A stretch of 64,000 bases of DNA from Hygrocybe punicea (lineage: Eukaryota; Basidiomycota; Agaricomycetes; Agaricales; Hygrophoraceae), in the NCBI GenBank assembly GCA_963556145.1, contig OY744467.1, positions 1,488,001 to 1,552,000 of the forward strand, given 5' to 3'. This document shows positions 1 through 12,298 of this stretch, piece by piece. Each line of letters starts with the position of its first letter. The stretch's first letter is position 1. The notes beneath the pieces were generated by a model, which had not been told where the DNA came from, made no database searches, and saw only the letters and a list, made by a program, of their open reading frames with translations. Both the position numbers and the translations under genes were made by a program.

Positions 1-339
1 GATCTTGCAGGTTATTGGCACACAGACCTTTTCTGCAAACATGGCAGATGTTACAAGCATGCTTCAATTCTCATGTTGATCTTGGCAATAACAACCAGAA
101 GGGAAGGTTTCAACAAATATTGACATGGAGCATTTCATATATGGGACTGTTCAGTAGTCAGGCAACTGAAGTAGTTGACAAGCCACTACTGAACAATGAG
201 CTATGGGAAGAGCTACTTGTACTGGATTCCAAGCTTGTCACACAGTAGTTCATGATGGAGCTCATCGTCACAGTGCCCTTGCTCATCACCATGCTCATAA
301 TGCTTGCTGGGGCTGTCATTGTAGATGGTGTGTCATTCA

Positions 340-1208
340 TTAGGCCACCTTCTGTTTGGTCCAATGTTTTGAACCCTCTTTCTCCTGTTCAGTTGGCATG
401 GAGAAGGTGCAGTCATGAAGCCTGATGATCACAAGCATACAACATTTCATGCAGTTGACAACCGTACTGGGTGAAACCCCTGCCCATTCTGCAATATCAT
501 CACGTTGCCATAGTGACCAATATGATTCAGGAAAATGGTGAGTTGGACAGGGAGCTGAATTGGATCCTTGAAAGATTTGCTTGTGAAGACAGGGTTAGCT
601 TCAATGAGGGAGATGTGGTTGAAGGCATCAGGGCCAACTTGAACTTTCCATTGGAAACAATGTGCACTATTGGCCTTGTACCACCATAGGAAATCTATCT
701 GTGAGTTGTACAGAATAGGTATGCTGTGCTGAAGGTAGTCAGTGGCAATAATCTGTTCACGCAAATGTTGGAACTTGTTGTAAACCAGTCTCATCAATAT
801 CACTGCAAGACAACTTGGGGTCAAGGGAACTATCATGGATTTGCAAAGTAGAGTGGTCAGAGAAAGGAGAGGTACTTCAGAGTGGGGAAATAGGGCTGTT
901 CTGACCAGAAAGAAGGGAGGATGATTGGTAGCCACTGCTATTGGTGCTGCTCCCTTCATTGTCTTCATCACCTGATAATATGAATTTGAGAAGCTGAATA
1001 TTAGTATCTTGGTATTGTCTTCAGAGAATGCTGAGCATATCTGTACACCTTGTGGGCCAGAAATGAGGAGCTCCAGGAGGATGTGTGTTGGGGAGCTGCA
1101 GCATGTTTGTGGGTATAGATTGCGGTCAATAAGCTCAGCTACCATATTGGGATGGAAAACTCTAATGGTACATTTGAACTCTGAAGGAGATTTACGGTCG
1201 TGACTCAT
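340..1208 (-). pseudogene. PIF/Harbinger transposase, N-terminal part (inverted, frameshifted)
   Basis: Read on the minus strand from an ATG at 1208, the frame gives 253 codons ending at 447. The last third carries the N-terminal block of fungal Harbinger transposases: an aspartate-rich stretch, then LPVQLTIFLNHIGHYGN, then a helix-turn-helix. After a frameshift near 470 the neighbouring frame continues with GVSPSTVVNCMKC and a RLHD...MPTEQEKEGSKHW segment down to about 340, as expected just before the DDE domain. The DDE domain itself lies on the opposite strand from about 1215, so the transposase is broken by an inversion. Not functional. The family call is from motif recall and is fairly secure; the exact left edge is uncertain. 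Confidence 0.65.
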
Positions 1209-1214
1209 GACAGG

Positions 1215-2064
1215 ATGCTGTCAGGGTTCAACAGAAATTTTGACAGTGCATCCTACTGCACATTTTAAGGGTATCCCAGAATGGCACAATGGGTGGCTTG
1301 CTGTTGATGGCACCACCTTCCCATTGTTTGAGAAACCACTCCATGAGGAGGCCTGGTTCGACAAGTCTTCATGATATTCAATGAATGGCCAATGTGTTCT
1401 TTTGTTACACAATCTTTGTATCATTGACTACTCACTTGGGCACACAGGAAGTGCCCATGAAACTTATGTTTTTGAGAGTACCTACATCTCCTCCCACCAT
1501 CAAGAATTATTTTCTGAAGGGGAATGGATGTGGGTGGACTCAGCATACCCTATCCATTCCTGGTGTGTCCCTCTGTTTGTGAAGTGGCCCAACTTGATCC
1601 TTACTCGACAACACAAATACTTCAACTACCACTTGTTGACTGTATGTGTACAGGCTGAGCATGCAATTGGCTTGCTCAAGGGCCAATTCCAATCTCTCTG
1701 TGAGCTTCACATCCAAATTGGCAATTGTAATCGTCATGCTCAGGAAATATTGTGGGTCCACTGCTGTATAATTTTGCACAATCTTATCATTCAATTTGAA
1801 GACCATATTTCTGTTGACAATACTTGGAGGAACCAGCTTATCATTGTGGGATTACATGGCAAACTCAATAAGACCCTGATTTCTATCCTGAGGGTGGTGA
1901 AGATGGTGTGGAGGACTGGGAAACAGATGACAATATTGTGGTGCCTCTGGTTGCACAAAATGGTGTTGCTTTTTGTGCACATTTATTTGATGTCCTTTCT
2001 AGTCCACTTTATGCTGCCATGTAAATTTGCTTCTCTTATTATGCCTGACCTTTCTTATATATGA
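1215..2064 (+). pseudogene. PIF/Harbinger transposase, DDE catalytic part
   Basis: The plus strand encodes the catalytic half of a DDE_Tnp_4 (Harbinger-type) nuclease. From about 1270 it reads PEWHNGWLAVDGTTFPLF, which contains the first catalytic Asp. After an in-frame stop near 1372 it continues as CIIDYSLGHTGSAHETYVF, then GEWMWVDSAYP with the second Asp, and AEHAIGLLKGQFQSL with the Glu of the triad, then IILHNLIIQFEDH. The Asp, Asp and Glu positions are visible, but the frame is broken upstream and the N-terminal half is on the other strand. A Harbinger element would also encode a Myb-like protein; none was seen nearby. Confidence 0.75.
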
Positions 2065-2548
2065 ATGATGTTTGCTTTGAATTCACTGAATGTGACAATG
2101 GAATATATTACAAAAGGATGGGGAACATAGATCACACAGGTGGATATACAAAAATCAGCTCCAGATTCACTTCCAGTGGCTATCACCTGTGCCATATGTA
2201 TCAGCCACTTCATTGTAATCCAGATTTTGTGGAGGAAGATACAGCTCAGGTGAGGCAATATCACCTCACATGATGGTTCAAGTGGATGGGCTTCACTGGC
2301 TATGATACACTAGTAAGGGAGAGTAAGAAGAGGCAGCAGCAGAGGCAGAGCAAAGGTGGGTGTGGTCTTTTGGTGGACTTTCCATGTTCTCAACTGACCT
2401 GTGAGACCTTGAAGAGATGTGTATGATTCATGGTTTGGAATATCTGTATTTTATTTGGGAATATGTGCAATGGGGACTGGGATGATGGAGAACTAAAGAT
2501 GGAGAACCAATGGAACTAATGAACACTGCTAACCAGGACAGCCACAAC
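2065..2548. other. Non-coding DNA after the Harbinger remnant
   Basis: No coding frame of recognisable character, RNA gene or clear repeat was seen. It is probably the degraded 3' flank of the Harbinger copy. Confidence 0.4.
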
Positions 2549-2556
2549 CATAGAGA

Positions 2557-3017
2557 TAGTGTTTAAAGGTCCGGTCCTGGTTGCTGTAATGGTCTTTTGT
2601 CATTAGAATTGGAATTTTGCTTGTTTAAAGGTGAAATTTGATATTTTTGCACTGAATTTTTTTTTGTGGACTGTTATGATAGTGCCAATGAGGGGGAGCA
2701 ATTATGTCTTGCATATTTTGATGCCTCTGGTTCATATAAATTGAAAGAATCCACCAACAAATTCAAAAAGTGTACAAACTCCACGTTTTTCACCATTTGT
2801 ATACTTTTTGAATTTGTTGGTAGATTCCTTCAATTTATATGAACCAGAGGCATTAAAATATGCAAGACACAATTGCTCCCCCTCATTGGCACTATCATAA
2901 CAGTCCACAAAAAAAAATTCAGTGCAAAAATATCAAATTTCACCTTTAAACAAGCAAAATTCCAATTCTAATGACAAAAGACTGTTACAGCAACCAGGAC
3001 CAGACCTTTAAACACTA
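2557..3017. mobile_element. Fold-back MITE, hAT-type, with 8-bp target duplication
   Basis: A 461-bp near-perfect palindrome: a 222-bp left arm (2557-2778), a 17-nt loop (2779-2795) and a 222-bp right arm (2796-3017) with only scattered mismatches. It begins TAGTGTTTAAAGG and ends with the complement CCTTTAAACACTA. The 8 bp CATAGAGA occurs immediately left (2549-2556) and immediately right (3018-3025). An 8-bp duplication with TA..TA ends is the mark of the hAT superfamily. There is no coding capacity, so it must be mobilised by another element's transposase. Confidence 0.88.
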
Positions 3018-3104
3018 CATAGAGATGATAATGGAAATGCTGACACAAAGGACACCAATAAGGACAAGGGTGGGGTTAAGCCAAGTGTGATGAGTGAGTA
3101 CTTG

Positions 3105-3195
3105 TCTCACTTTCTCCTACTCCTGCTCCCTCCCTTGCATATCCTCCCCCCTCCTTCTCCCTTCTCCCTTCTCCCTTCCCCTCTCTCCCCCATTC
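3105..3195. repeat. Pyrimidine-rich low-complexity tract
   Basis: About 90 bp made almost entirely of C and T on the plus strand, including a run of CTTCTCC-type units. No gene is associated with it. Confidence 0.6.
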
Positions 3196-3344
3196 ATGAA
3201 TTCATGTACATGTTAATGTAGTCACCCAGCTGATCACCATAAAACCATCATGAAAACTTGAAATACTATCCAACACCTGTGAAAATGTGTGAAGTCTCTA
3301 AAGCTTAGACAGGAGTTGGGCAATAACATTTCGCACATTGTACC

Positions 3345-3786
3345 TAGGGAAATGCAGGGGTTTACCCACTATGTATAATGGATTTGATTTGGCATTATTA
3401 TTACAAGATGGATTCTCATAAAAGGGCTAATATTTCTACATGAACAGGTGGGCTTGGTTGCCTAAAATATAGGTCTGCAATCATGTCTAATCCTGCTTTG
3501 GCAGGCCAGGGGTACAAATTACTCCTTGAACTCTGAGTTTTTGACATTTTGAGGGGTATTTTGTACCCCTGGCCTGCAAAAGCAGGATTAGACATGATTA
3601 CAGACAAATATTTCAGGCAACCAAGCAGGTATGTCATATACCCACCCGTTCATGTAGAAATATTAGCCCTTTTCTGAGACATCAAGAATGGTGATAGTCT
3701 TCTAGGCATCTCCAAGGTCTTTCTTGGTAATAAAAATGCCAAATCAAATCCATCATACATAGTGGGTAAACCCCTGCATTTCACTA
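3345..3786. mobile_element. Second hAT-type MITE with 8-bp target duplication
   Basis: A 442-bp element starting TAGGGAAATGCAGGGG and ending CCCCTGCATTTCACTA, with long imperfect inverted arms. The outer arm includes the complementary GGGTTTACCCACTATGTAT block; an inner perfect stem surrounds AATCCTGCTTT and the GGCAGGCCAGGGGTAC block near 3500-3590. The 8 bp ATTGTACC precedes it (3337-3344) and follows it (3787-3794). Arms are less symmetrical than in the first MITE, so it is either older or has a partly unique interior. It has no coding capacity. Confidence 0.85.
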
Positions 3787-3794
3787 ATTGTACC

Positions 3795-6146
3795 TCATCC
3801 ATAGCATCATTAAGGTGCCACACAGCCCGCCCTGCATTCCATCACCAATAAAAACAATAGAGATGTCATCCATGATGTCCCCATCATCCCTGTTGTGGCT
3901 GTCACAGTTCCAACAGGCCCTGCTGTTGAGCTGCATGAGGATGATGGTACTGACAGTTGAAGCAGTGGTATCTTGATGACAATGATGATGCTGATGATGG
4001 CATCACTGTGGACAACCCTCCACATTTCCTGTGTTGTCTTCATCACTGTGTATCTGGTTCACTGCCACTGGTTCATCCTTCTCATCCTCTACTTCCACTC
4101 CCACCTCATGAACCATGCCCCCTGCCATTCATTGCTGCCAAATGCTGAAAAATAAATCTATAGTGAGTATTTTTGTTGTATTAGTATATGTATTCAATAT
4201 TGGCCTCCCATATGGTCAGCTTGATGCTCATTGTTCTGTTGCCAACAATTTGGTGATTGAGACCTTCCAATACATGTGTGCTAACATCAACAGTGACAGG
4301 TAGGAGTCCACTACAATAATGAATGGTGAATGGGGACTTACATACAGGTTTTGACTTGGGTAAGTCTTTTTGTATGAAAGCCTAACTGATCCTCATTCTG
4401 CTGCAAGGGCAACCTCCATGTCTGTGTTTGCATAGAGATGCTTGGTGAAATAATCATCAATGTGTCATGGTATGATGTGGTGAAACAAAAATAATACTGA
4501 TGTTATTATTTGCAGATTGATATAAAAGAATTTATTGTATGAACTCGCTCACTTCTGCACTTATCCAAAAAATTACTAAACCATCTTGCATGCTTGTCAA
4601 AAAAAAAAGCCTCCAGATCAACTAACTTTGCAAAGCTATGTCATTTGGCATGGTTGTTTGAGAATTGAGGGGTATGCTGACCATGCACTGGTGGTACCAC
4701 ATTGTGTTTTTGTGATGGCAGTGGTCCTGCTCCACTTCTTGTGTTATGGATCTGTCTCTCAGAACCCCCAGCCAGAGCCTATCATAAAATCATGATGATA
4801 GCCATATGTGAATAACCAACAGAGGCACAAAATTACAAAGACCTACTGCTCTTTTGCCTTTAGTGCTCTTAGCCTTGGTCATTGTGGCAGCCTGAGGCCC
4901 TGAGGAAGTTGGAGCCAGTGGCAGTGAAAGACTCACCACTCACCTGACAACTCAGGACACTATGTTCTATGCAAGAAGTATTGAGAATGGATCAGATTGT
5001 TCAAGTGTGGTGTATTTTACAGTCTCCTACAATACTGGTTCAACACTGATTGAGTAGTAGTGGTTGTAAATGAAATCCTCAGATGAAACATACCCTGAGA
5101 GAATGGTGGCAATGACTGTCTCATTCAACCCCTTTTATCAATGTCTGGTTCAGCATGGTCAATGGGAATGATGCTGATTCTGGAATGTTCCACCCCTTGA
5201 GCAGACAGTGGTTCAATGCAAAGATATTTTTTATGTGTTTGTTTGGGACTTTGGGGCCCAGTTTCAGTGCTGAAAACATGAACAAAGTTGCTGGTTGACA
5301 GTTCAGGCTAGTAATTTGAGTGAAGAATAAACTCCTACCAGGTAACAAAGGCACTTTGCAAAGCAATTTCAGTGCTGGTTGCTCTAAGGAAAATCCCCAA
5401 TGAAACAACATAAATTGTCATTTTCAATTACCTACTCTTTATGATCACTAGATTTCACAATTACTTATTCAACAGATATGGTTCTGGGCATAACAAGCTG
5501 ATCACTTTTGAAACAGGCCATTTTTGAGCTGTTGTATTTGACTTTGGGTGTTTTTGATTGTCTTTAAGACTGATGAGTCAATGTTTGTTTGTTTGATTGA
5601 ATAAATACCCTAATAAGATTAGAAATTTGGGTGGCAACACCAATGTTTTTTCAATATGAGAAACATTCAAATCCTCCACAACTATGCTTGCAATACCAAT
5701 GGCTAGCCAGACATACACATCCACATGGCCTGCTAAAGACTACCAATGTATGCTATATGCAATCAATGCTCACCTGGCCATCGCATTGCCCATATTGCTG
5801 GGCAAACATGATCCCCTTTGGTGGGAACATTTCATCTACCAGATTACTCAGGATGTGGTACTTCACATTAACAATTTCTTGCATTTTAATGAAGCTTTGC
5901 AAAGTGTTCTGTGGTGGAAAGCTATCAAGCAGCTCAACAAGCTGGTTTCTGACTCCACATCCCTAGGCTCTTAATAAGTGCAGCCAGGGAGTATTGGGAA
6001 AGCTATGCTCCCCTGGTTCAATTACCGAGGTTTGAAAACATTTGAAGGGACAATCTGAACAATGTCAATAAACCAGCCTATGAACCAGGATACAAAACAC
6101 CAGAATTTGAAAGTCAAAGGCTCAGCCATGTATGGTGGAGAAACAG
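3795..6146. other. AT-rich stretch without recognisable genes
   Basis: Only short open frames exist here (for example 96 codons at 5684-5974 and a 96-codon minus frame at 5121-5411). None shows a family motif I know. The base composition and broken frames resemble old transposon debris. Confidence 0.4.
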
Positions 6147-7429
6147 GTTTAGTGTAGTGTGGCCGTAGTCCAGTTTGGAACCAATCTGAACCCAGTTCCA
6201 ACCCTGAACCGAACCCTAAGTTCAGTCTAAAGTTCAGCCAAGTGCTGAACTGGACTGTGGGTTCAGTTTGCAGTTCTGGCAAGGCAGAGACTTTCAAACC
6301 AGATGCAAACGCAGTTCAAACCATGAACCGCAATGTCTATATACCTACATAGATACTCATTTAGATACTTATTTTTTGTATGAAGCCACATGAACTTGGG
6401 TCATGTGACCTGACACATACAGGTGAATTCACACGAATTTGACTCAACAACAACAGCAACGAACAACAGCAGCAACAGTGTAAGTAATTAGTTTATTTCT
6501 TACTTTACTGACATTTTCTTACACAAAGAAGCCCCCCATGGCCCATGCCCATGCCAAAACCACACCCACGCCAACACCATGCCCATGCCAACACCCACGA
6601 CGGGAACCGCAGACAGTAGCGACAAAAGGATGCAGTGGGGAGTGGTGCACCCATCCCCACTGCTAAGATAAGTCATCATTTCTTTTATTTATCTATACTT
6701 ACCCCCCCACAGCTTCATGATGCTGATACATACTCAGCCATCCTGAGCTCCGATTTCATATATTTTGCGATTCCTTGTGATTTGATGTGACTTACCACTC
6801 TTCGACCTTCCCATCACATCGCGACTATTGCGATCTTCTGTGACTTTGGAGATATTTAGTTATCGCACTTCGAAGTATTTCCTTTGTTCTCTATATTCAT
6901 TTACCATTCTCTCTACCTATCCTTTCTCCTATATGCCCTTTATCTCACATATCTCCTTTTAGTATCATCCTTTCATCTCTCTTCTTTTGTCCTTACAGCT
7001 TATATACCTGCCTGTATGAGCCACTAGACAGAGAACCCCCAGAGAATCAAGATGGACCATCATTCCCCCTTCATCCTAGTTCCATTCTCTTCACATTCTA
7101 TCATGTTCTCTCACCGTCTGACCCTTCAATCTCACTGTGACTTTTGATTTTATTGCAACTCTTCAATTTTGATCGCACCACTTCGATTTTGATCACAGCA
7201 CTTCTATTGAGTTTCTCATACACTTCTATATCTTCTCTTTCCATTCTCTATACTAGTGTAGGCTTTCCGAAGCTTCCTTGCACCTTTACACCTTTAGTAG
7301 TTGTAGGATTCCCTTCTTATAGCTACATATAGCATATCAACGCCCACAAGCGTGGATGTGGCAGCAGCCCCACAGCAACCCCAGCGGCAGTGGCAGTAGC
7401 CATGGCTGCAATGAAAATGGCAGCTCCAA

Positions 7430-7447
7430 CAGTGGCAGCAGCAGCAA

Positions 7448-7484
<37 letters not shown>

Positions 7485-7490
7485 GCCAGC
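7430..7490. repeat. CAG/AGC trinucleotide run
   Basis: A run of AGC units with a few interruptions inside the hAT-like element. A related CTG-rich tract sits at 19430-19560 in the opposite orientation, supporting a shared family origin. Confidence 0.7.
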
Positions 7491-7600
7491 ATCAGAAGCC
7501 CCCCACTCTACCTCATGACCACCAGCCTGATGATATGGCAATGGCAACGCTGCAATGCCAGCAGCCATCTCGCGAAGAGCTGCACCATATCCATTGACCT

Positions 7601-9246
7601 TGTTACGGATCGCTTCTGCAGCGGGCTCCGGCAACAATCAACTTAACAGGGGATCGGCTTCCAGAGGGGAGAACAGCAGCTTTCATTGTTGCTTACAGCT
7701 AAGACAACACTGCTAAGAAGGGGGGGTCAAGGTCTAATGTCATTGCGAGCCGTGGGGGTTACCCAAAACAAGATGAGTCTGCCCCAAGAACCAGACTAAA
7801 CGTAAAGAAAGGAAAAGAAGAAAAAGTCCGAACCAACAACAAGGACAGTAGATATAGTGAATGGACTTTAGGGGAGTTGGGAATCCAACCATGAAGCTAC
7901 AACATGTCCAACTCTACCATGTGTTCACCATGAGGCGTACATGAGGCGTCCTCATGTCGATGTTCTCGCGATCCAACTGGAGGCCCGGGTGTCATTGAGG
8001 GAGAGGTGAGGTCCGGATGACTCGGATGATTTGTCATCAGGTCATGTGACATGCATAATTGCCAATTCGGGGTCTATACTTGCTGTAACAGGCAAGTGCG
8101 CAGTCTGGCCAGTGCAATGCACAGTCGGGTCGAAGAAGGGTATCGTCCAGTGTAGAATTGGTGAAGGGAGGTCTTGAGGTAGCGTGGATATAGTGGCAAG
8201 GTTGGTGGCATGAAAGAAAATAAAGGAATGTTTAGAGGAAAAACCAACTAAGACAGTGGGCTAGTCGAGGTCAGACATGTGAACAGCATAAGCTGTACTG
8301 GATGACAATGTCTGTGTCGATGACGTATCGAGGAGCAATGTCTTGTCCTGTCTGTGGAACAATGCGGTCCACCTGATGTCGGTATTTGTCCAAAAAAGGG
8401 TATCGTTGTAAACGAGTGTGGGAGGTATCAAGGTTTTAGATGGAAAAGGATAAATGAATGTGGGTCCAGGTTTCGAGTCATGGCATGAGTGACAAGCTGT
8501 GGGAACAAGTCGTCGGGTACTGCATTGAAGCGGTGTCATACGAACAATATGCGATAGGGGTTGGTTCACTGTTTGGGAAGTCGTATGGTCTGTGGTCGAA
8601 GTCCGAAAGAATGTGCTTCGGCGATGGTCGGATTAGAGAGAACAGTGAAATGTTCTGTGATCGAGGATTGTTCAGGGCATGCGTGCAGGTGAGGAATGTC
8701 GTCGGATCGTCAGGGAGGATAATGGTAGGCACGGAATACGAAAGTGGAAACCATATATCCGGGAATGGCAATTGTCAATTACGTGTCGATATATTGTCGA
8801 GGTGGAAGTCAGAAGTATCAATGGCGGAAGGGTTTCGGTGCCGATGCCAAAGATAGATCATAACAAAGTAGAAACCGATCAGGAAGGTGATGGCAATGCT
8901 GCCAATAACAATTACGGTAATGAGCTGTGTCGGGAGTACAGCCATTGTGAATCGGTTTGTCGTGGGATGAAGTCAACAATATGTCAGGACGAGGGAAAAG
9001 ACAATAGCAATGATGTCCGTCGGCAAGGAGACTATTCGGGTACAGCAAGGTCACGTGGGATATGTCCATGGTCGGTCTGGATTGTTCTAGAAGAAGGGAA
9101 AGAAGAGAACAAGAACAAGAATAAACAACAATGTCCAAAAGAAGACAAAAGGTAAAGGGGAACGAAAAAGGAAGGTATGGCAAAGTGGAATCGTCATCGT
9201 GGGTAGCGGAGTCGGAATCGGAGTTGCGGAGGTGAAAAATGTAACA
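7601..9246. repeat. Left long terminal repeat
   Basis: 1646 bp, ends TGTTAC/GTAACA inverted. It is the same as 12299-13944 at an offset of 4698 bp. Open frames inside it occur identically in both copies and show no known domain; I treat them as chance. Confidence 0.92.
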
Positions 9247-10140
9247 ATACCCCTGGAACAAGGGGAATCGTCCCGATTAACCAGAAGAACAAAGAACAAG
9301 GGAAACAAAGAACAAGGAAAAAATTACAAGGAAAGAACAGACAGTTTAACGACACTATCAAGGTCGGCAAGAAATCAAAAACATGAAGAAGGAAAAAATG
9401 TCAGTCCAAAGGTCATTAAATCATGAATCATGAAGACGTTACTGAGTTACAAGGGTTAAAAAGAAATATATTCGGGTTCGTCCAATTGTTTTTTGTCATT
9501 TTTTGTCATTGTGGATAATTACGGGGTCATTGTTATTTCATTATTAAGTCGTCAAGGGTGTCGGGTTGAAAGGAGGTAAAGGTTGTCGGGGTTCAGGTGT
9601 TCATTCAGGGTTTTCGGTTTAAAGCGAATTAGGTGGTCGGCATTTTTGGGATGAGGGAGTTCTGGATGTCAGGGTGTTCCGGGTGTCAGAAGTTTATAGT
9701 CATCACGGACATTCGAATGAGCATAGATTTGTATCGTTTCAGATATCGGTGTTGTTGACTGATCGTGGATTTCCTACACTCAAATGGTGTGCGAGATTTC
9801 TTCATATTCCATGAATGCAACAGGGTTTGGTATCGGTCAGAAGATGTTTGGGAATTCGGAATAAGGAAGGTGAAAGAGTTGCCAGTTCCAAGTTATACAT
9901 TGGCAAAGGATTTCGGATGGGGATTCATTCTTCATCGTTTCTTTTTCTGGTGCATTTACTGCATTACTGGTCAGCAGCACATCGGGTTCCTTTCCACATG
10001 GGATTGGAGGTCATTGGTTTGATAACCAGTATCCTTCTGGTTCGGTTTTGGTGTCCATAGACATCAAGGTTTGTTCTACGGCTTATAGCGATCATGCATG
10101 CGTCTGGGGATCGTAGATTTTATATCATTTCGGATATTCA

Positions 10141-10216
10141 TCTCTTATTTATATAGCTGGTGAGAGAACCTGCTGCTTCGTCTCTTATTTGTACAGCTGG
10201 TGAGAGAACCTGCTAC
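10141..10216. repeat. 40-bp tandem duplication inside the LTR element
   Basis: TCTCTTATTT begins at 10141 and again at 10181, each followed by a near-identical AGCTGGTGAGAGAACCTGCT block. Confidence 0.7.
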
Positions 10217-10358
10217 ATGTTTCTCTATGGTCATGTTCCATCTGTCCATTCCATTTCTGTTTTTTCTCTTCTGTTTCTGGGTATTCTGTTTCTTCTTCTG
10301 GGTGTTTTCGTTGGTGTAAATAATGTCGAGGTCGTTTACATACAAGGGAAAGTCCATT

Positions 10359-10874
10359 TTACGAATCATACATGACGGGGGTGTATCCTTTCACAAACAG
10401 CATCAATCTCCAATCCAATCCATGGATGTCATTCTCCTTCCCCTTCACCATACGCTCATGCATTGCACGAAATAAGGCATGACGATGATAATCGGGTTCT
10501 TTGGTCCCATGTCTCGAGCGTTTGTTCTGCATGTTATGGCCGTCAGAACGGTGTGCACGGTCGAGTTTCTTTTTCTGGGATTGGGGAAGAAGTGGAGAGC
10601 GGCGACGTGACTGGGTTTGGAGCGAGACAAGAGGTGGAGAATACAACCATGCTCGGTATTCATCATCCATCTCTATATGCAGTCGGTGGGTTACTTTTCG
10701 AGGGGGTGTCGGGAGATCAGTGAGACTGTCCATGTACGCATCAAAGTCATCAATGGGGGGGGTCGGATGTTCTTCACCGCAAATGTTCACTGCACCAAAA
10801 TATAGCTCATTGTCCAGATCATCGAAGATAAAGGGTACGTCGAGACTCATTGTCGATGTCGACGGTGGGGACAA
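10359..10874 (-). CDS. ORF of unknown function, minus strand, inside the LTR element
   Basis: 171 codons from an ATG at 10874. The protein is acidic at the start (an FIFDDLDNELYF stretch followed by DDFDAYMDSL) and basic in the middle (a QSRRR segment followed by KKKLDRAHRSDGHN). The composition is protein-like rather than random, but I recognise no domain. Its start overlaps the end of a second minus-strand frame (10847-11323), so the two may be exons of one gene or a frameshifted pair. Whether this is the element's sense or antisense strand is not settled, because the primer-binding site is unclear. It may be a captured host sequence. Confidence 0.35.
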   Translation of the reverse strand: MSPPSTSTMSLDVPFIFDDLDNELYFGAVNICGEEHPTPPIDDFDAYMDSLTDLPTPPRKVTHRLHIEMDDEYRAWLYSPPLVSLQTQSRRRSPLLPQSQKKKLDRAHRSDGHNMQNKRSRHGTKEPDYHRHALFRAMHERMVKGKENDIHGLDWRLMLFVKGYTPVMYDS

Positions 10875-11323
10875 TGTCGAGGATGCTGGACGATACGTGT
10901 ATCACGATGATTCTGGGGTACGGGTGCAAGACGAGGAGTGGGGATCCGAACAACAAGTCGATGGAATGGTACGTCAAAGTCGAGGAGAACTTGTAATTCG
11001 TGGATGAGGGTCTGGATGCGATGATTTCTTTGTGCGGTAGGCCGTAGACGGTTGCGAAGTCGATGTAGTTCCTGTAAGATAGGACCGAGGAAAATATCGT
11101 GGATGGTGACCAGGTGGGGGATGCGAGGATCGTTCCAACTAATATAGTCAACCCAGTCGTCAGGACGGTCGAGCAAACACCAAACGTAGGGGTCACTCCA
11201 GGACCGGCGGTCAGGCCATGGGTACGGATGGTCTGGGGGGCAAAGGTTGGCCAGGGTGACGACAGGTGGGTAGTTTAAAGAGGTTTTCCGTCTTCGGCAA
11301 TTACCATGCCTCATTGTCAGCAT
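10847..11323 (-). CDS. ORF of unknown function, minus strand, inside the LTR element
   Basis: 158 codons from an ATG at 11323. It contains a tryptophan- and proline-rich part (DDWVDYISWNDPRIPHL) and a helical part (LGPILQELHRLRNRL, then TLIHELQVLLDF), followed by an arginine/proline tail. No retroelement Gag zinc knuckle (CCHC) is present and no family is recognised. It overlaps the neighbouring minus frame 10359-10874 by 28 bp. Confidence 0.35.
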   Translation of the reverse strand: MLTMRHGNCRRRKTSLNYPPVVTLANLCPPDHPYPWPDRRSWSDPYVWCLLDRPDDWVDYISWNDPRIPHLVTIHDIFLGPILQELHRLRNRLRPTAQRNHRIQTLIHELQVLLDFDVPFHRLVVRIPTPRLAPVPQNHRDTRIVQHPRHCPHRRHRQ

Positions 11324-12298
11324 CGTGTCGGAGTTTCCATTGATCGGTCCATGTACCAGGGTCTTGGTTGCCTCGTGGATTCGTATGTATGATCGGGGAT
11401 CAAACTTCTAGAAAAAGAGGGTGTGTAGCGGGATATCACCTGATATGCCGATCCGCGCTATCCAAATTGGTAAGGAGTGGCATTTCGTATGTGTTCCGTT
11501 AATGACAATCATTATAGTCTTGGTCGTTTGTTCATCCATGTCAAACGAAGAGGGTCCCCTTTCATCTGTTCCAACAGACTACTAAGATCAACCACTTCTC
11601 TTTGTCGCATGTACAGGTCATTACAGGATTCGGGGTTTCATATGCATACTGGCTTTCTCTGGGCTTTCTGCATTTGGTGAGGAGATGGGAGGGAGGAGGT
11701 GGAAGGAAGGGAAGGAAGGCGGTTTGAAGGGTTCATTGATTTCGGTTTGTCTAGGAAGAGGGAGTCGTAATATGTCTGGTACAACCAAAACATATTTGAA
11801 TCATGAAGGTGGGATACCGAAGGTGATTGGTTTGTCTAGCAGTGTCCTTCTGCATCTGGGGCAATGACAAGTCTTGTCCATTGCATCATTTCATGTCGTA
11901 ATTATCATATCGAAGTGTGGAATGACAGTGGTGACGTTAGTCAGGGGTTTATTTCGATTTGGGTTCCAGGATTGGGCTTGAGCAATTATTATGGATAAAC
12001 CATAAATAATTCGCAGGGCGGCAGTCTTGAGGTTGACCATTCGGAGTATTCAACATTCGTTCAGGGGTCCGGGTGGCTAGTGTACATCAACAGATTTCAG
12101 GTCTGCATCTGTAACAGTCTAGCATCGTTCGTTCGTCCATTCGTGTGGGGTCAGGGTTGGAGGGTGAATAAAGTCGGGAGGAGGAGAAGAGGAAGAGGGT
12201 GTAGGGGAGGACGAGAGAGAGATTCAGGAGAGAGGAGGGGGTTCGTTCGTTCATGTCGAAAGTTGAATGTCAGGGGAGTTGGGAAACGTTTAGTCTTT

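Noticed and set aside
7323..7637. 104-codon minus frame and 96-codon plus frame rich in Ala or Ser/Gly
   Set aside because: Products of the GCAGCA tract; both strands open, and the frames run into the LTR.
8261..9261. Several overlapping open frames of 70-160 codons in the LTR, repeated at 12959-14166
   Set aside because: They occur identically in both LTRs, overlap on both strands and have no domain; one extends past the LTR only by chance.
10141..10216. Possible CRISPR-like direct repeats
   Set aside because: Only two copies, no regular spacers, and the sequence is eukaryotic.
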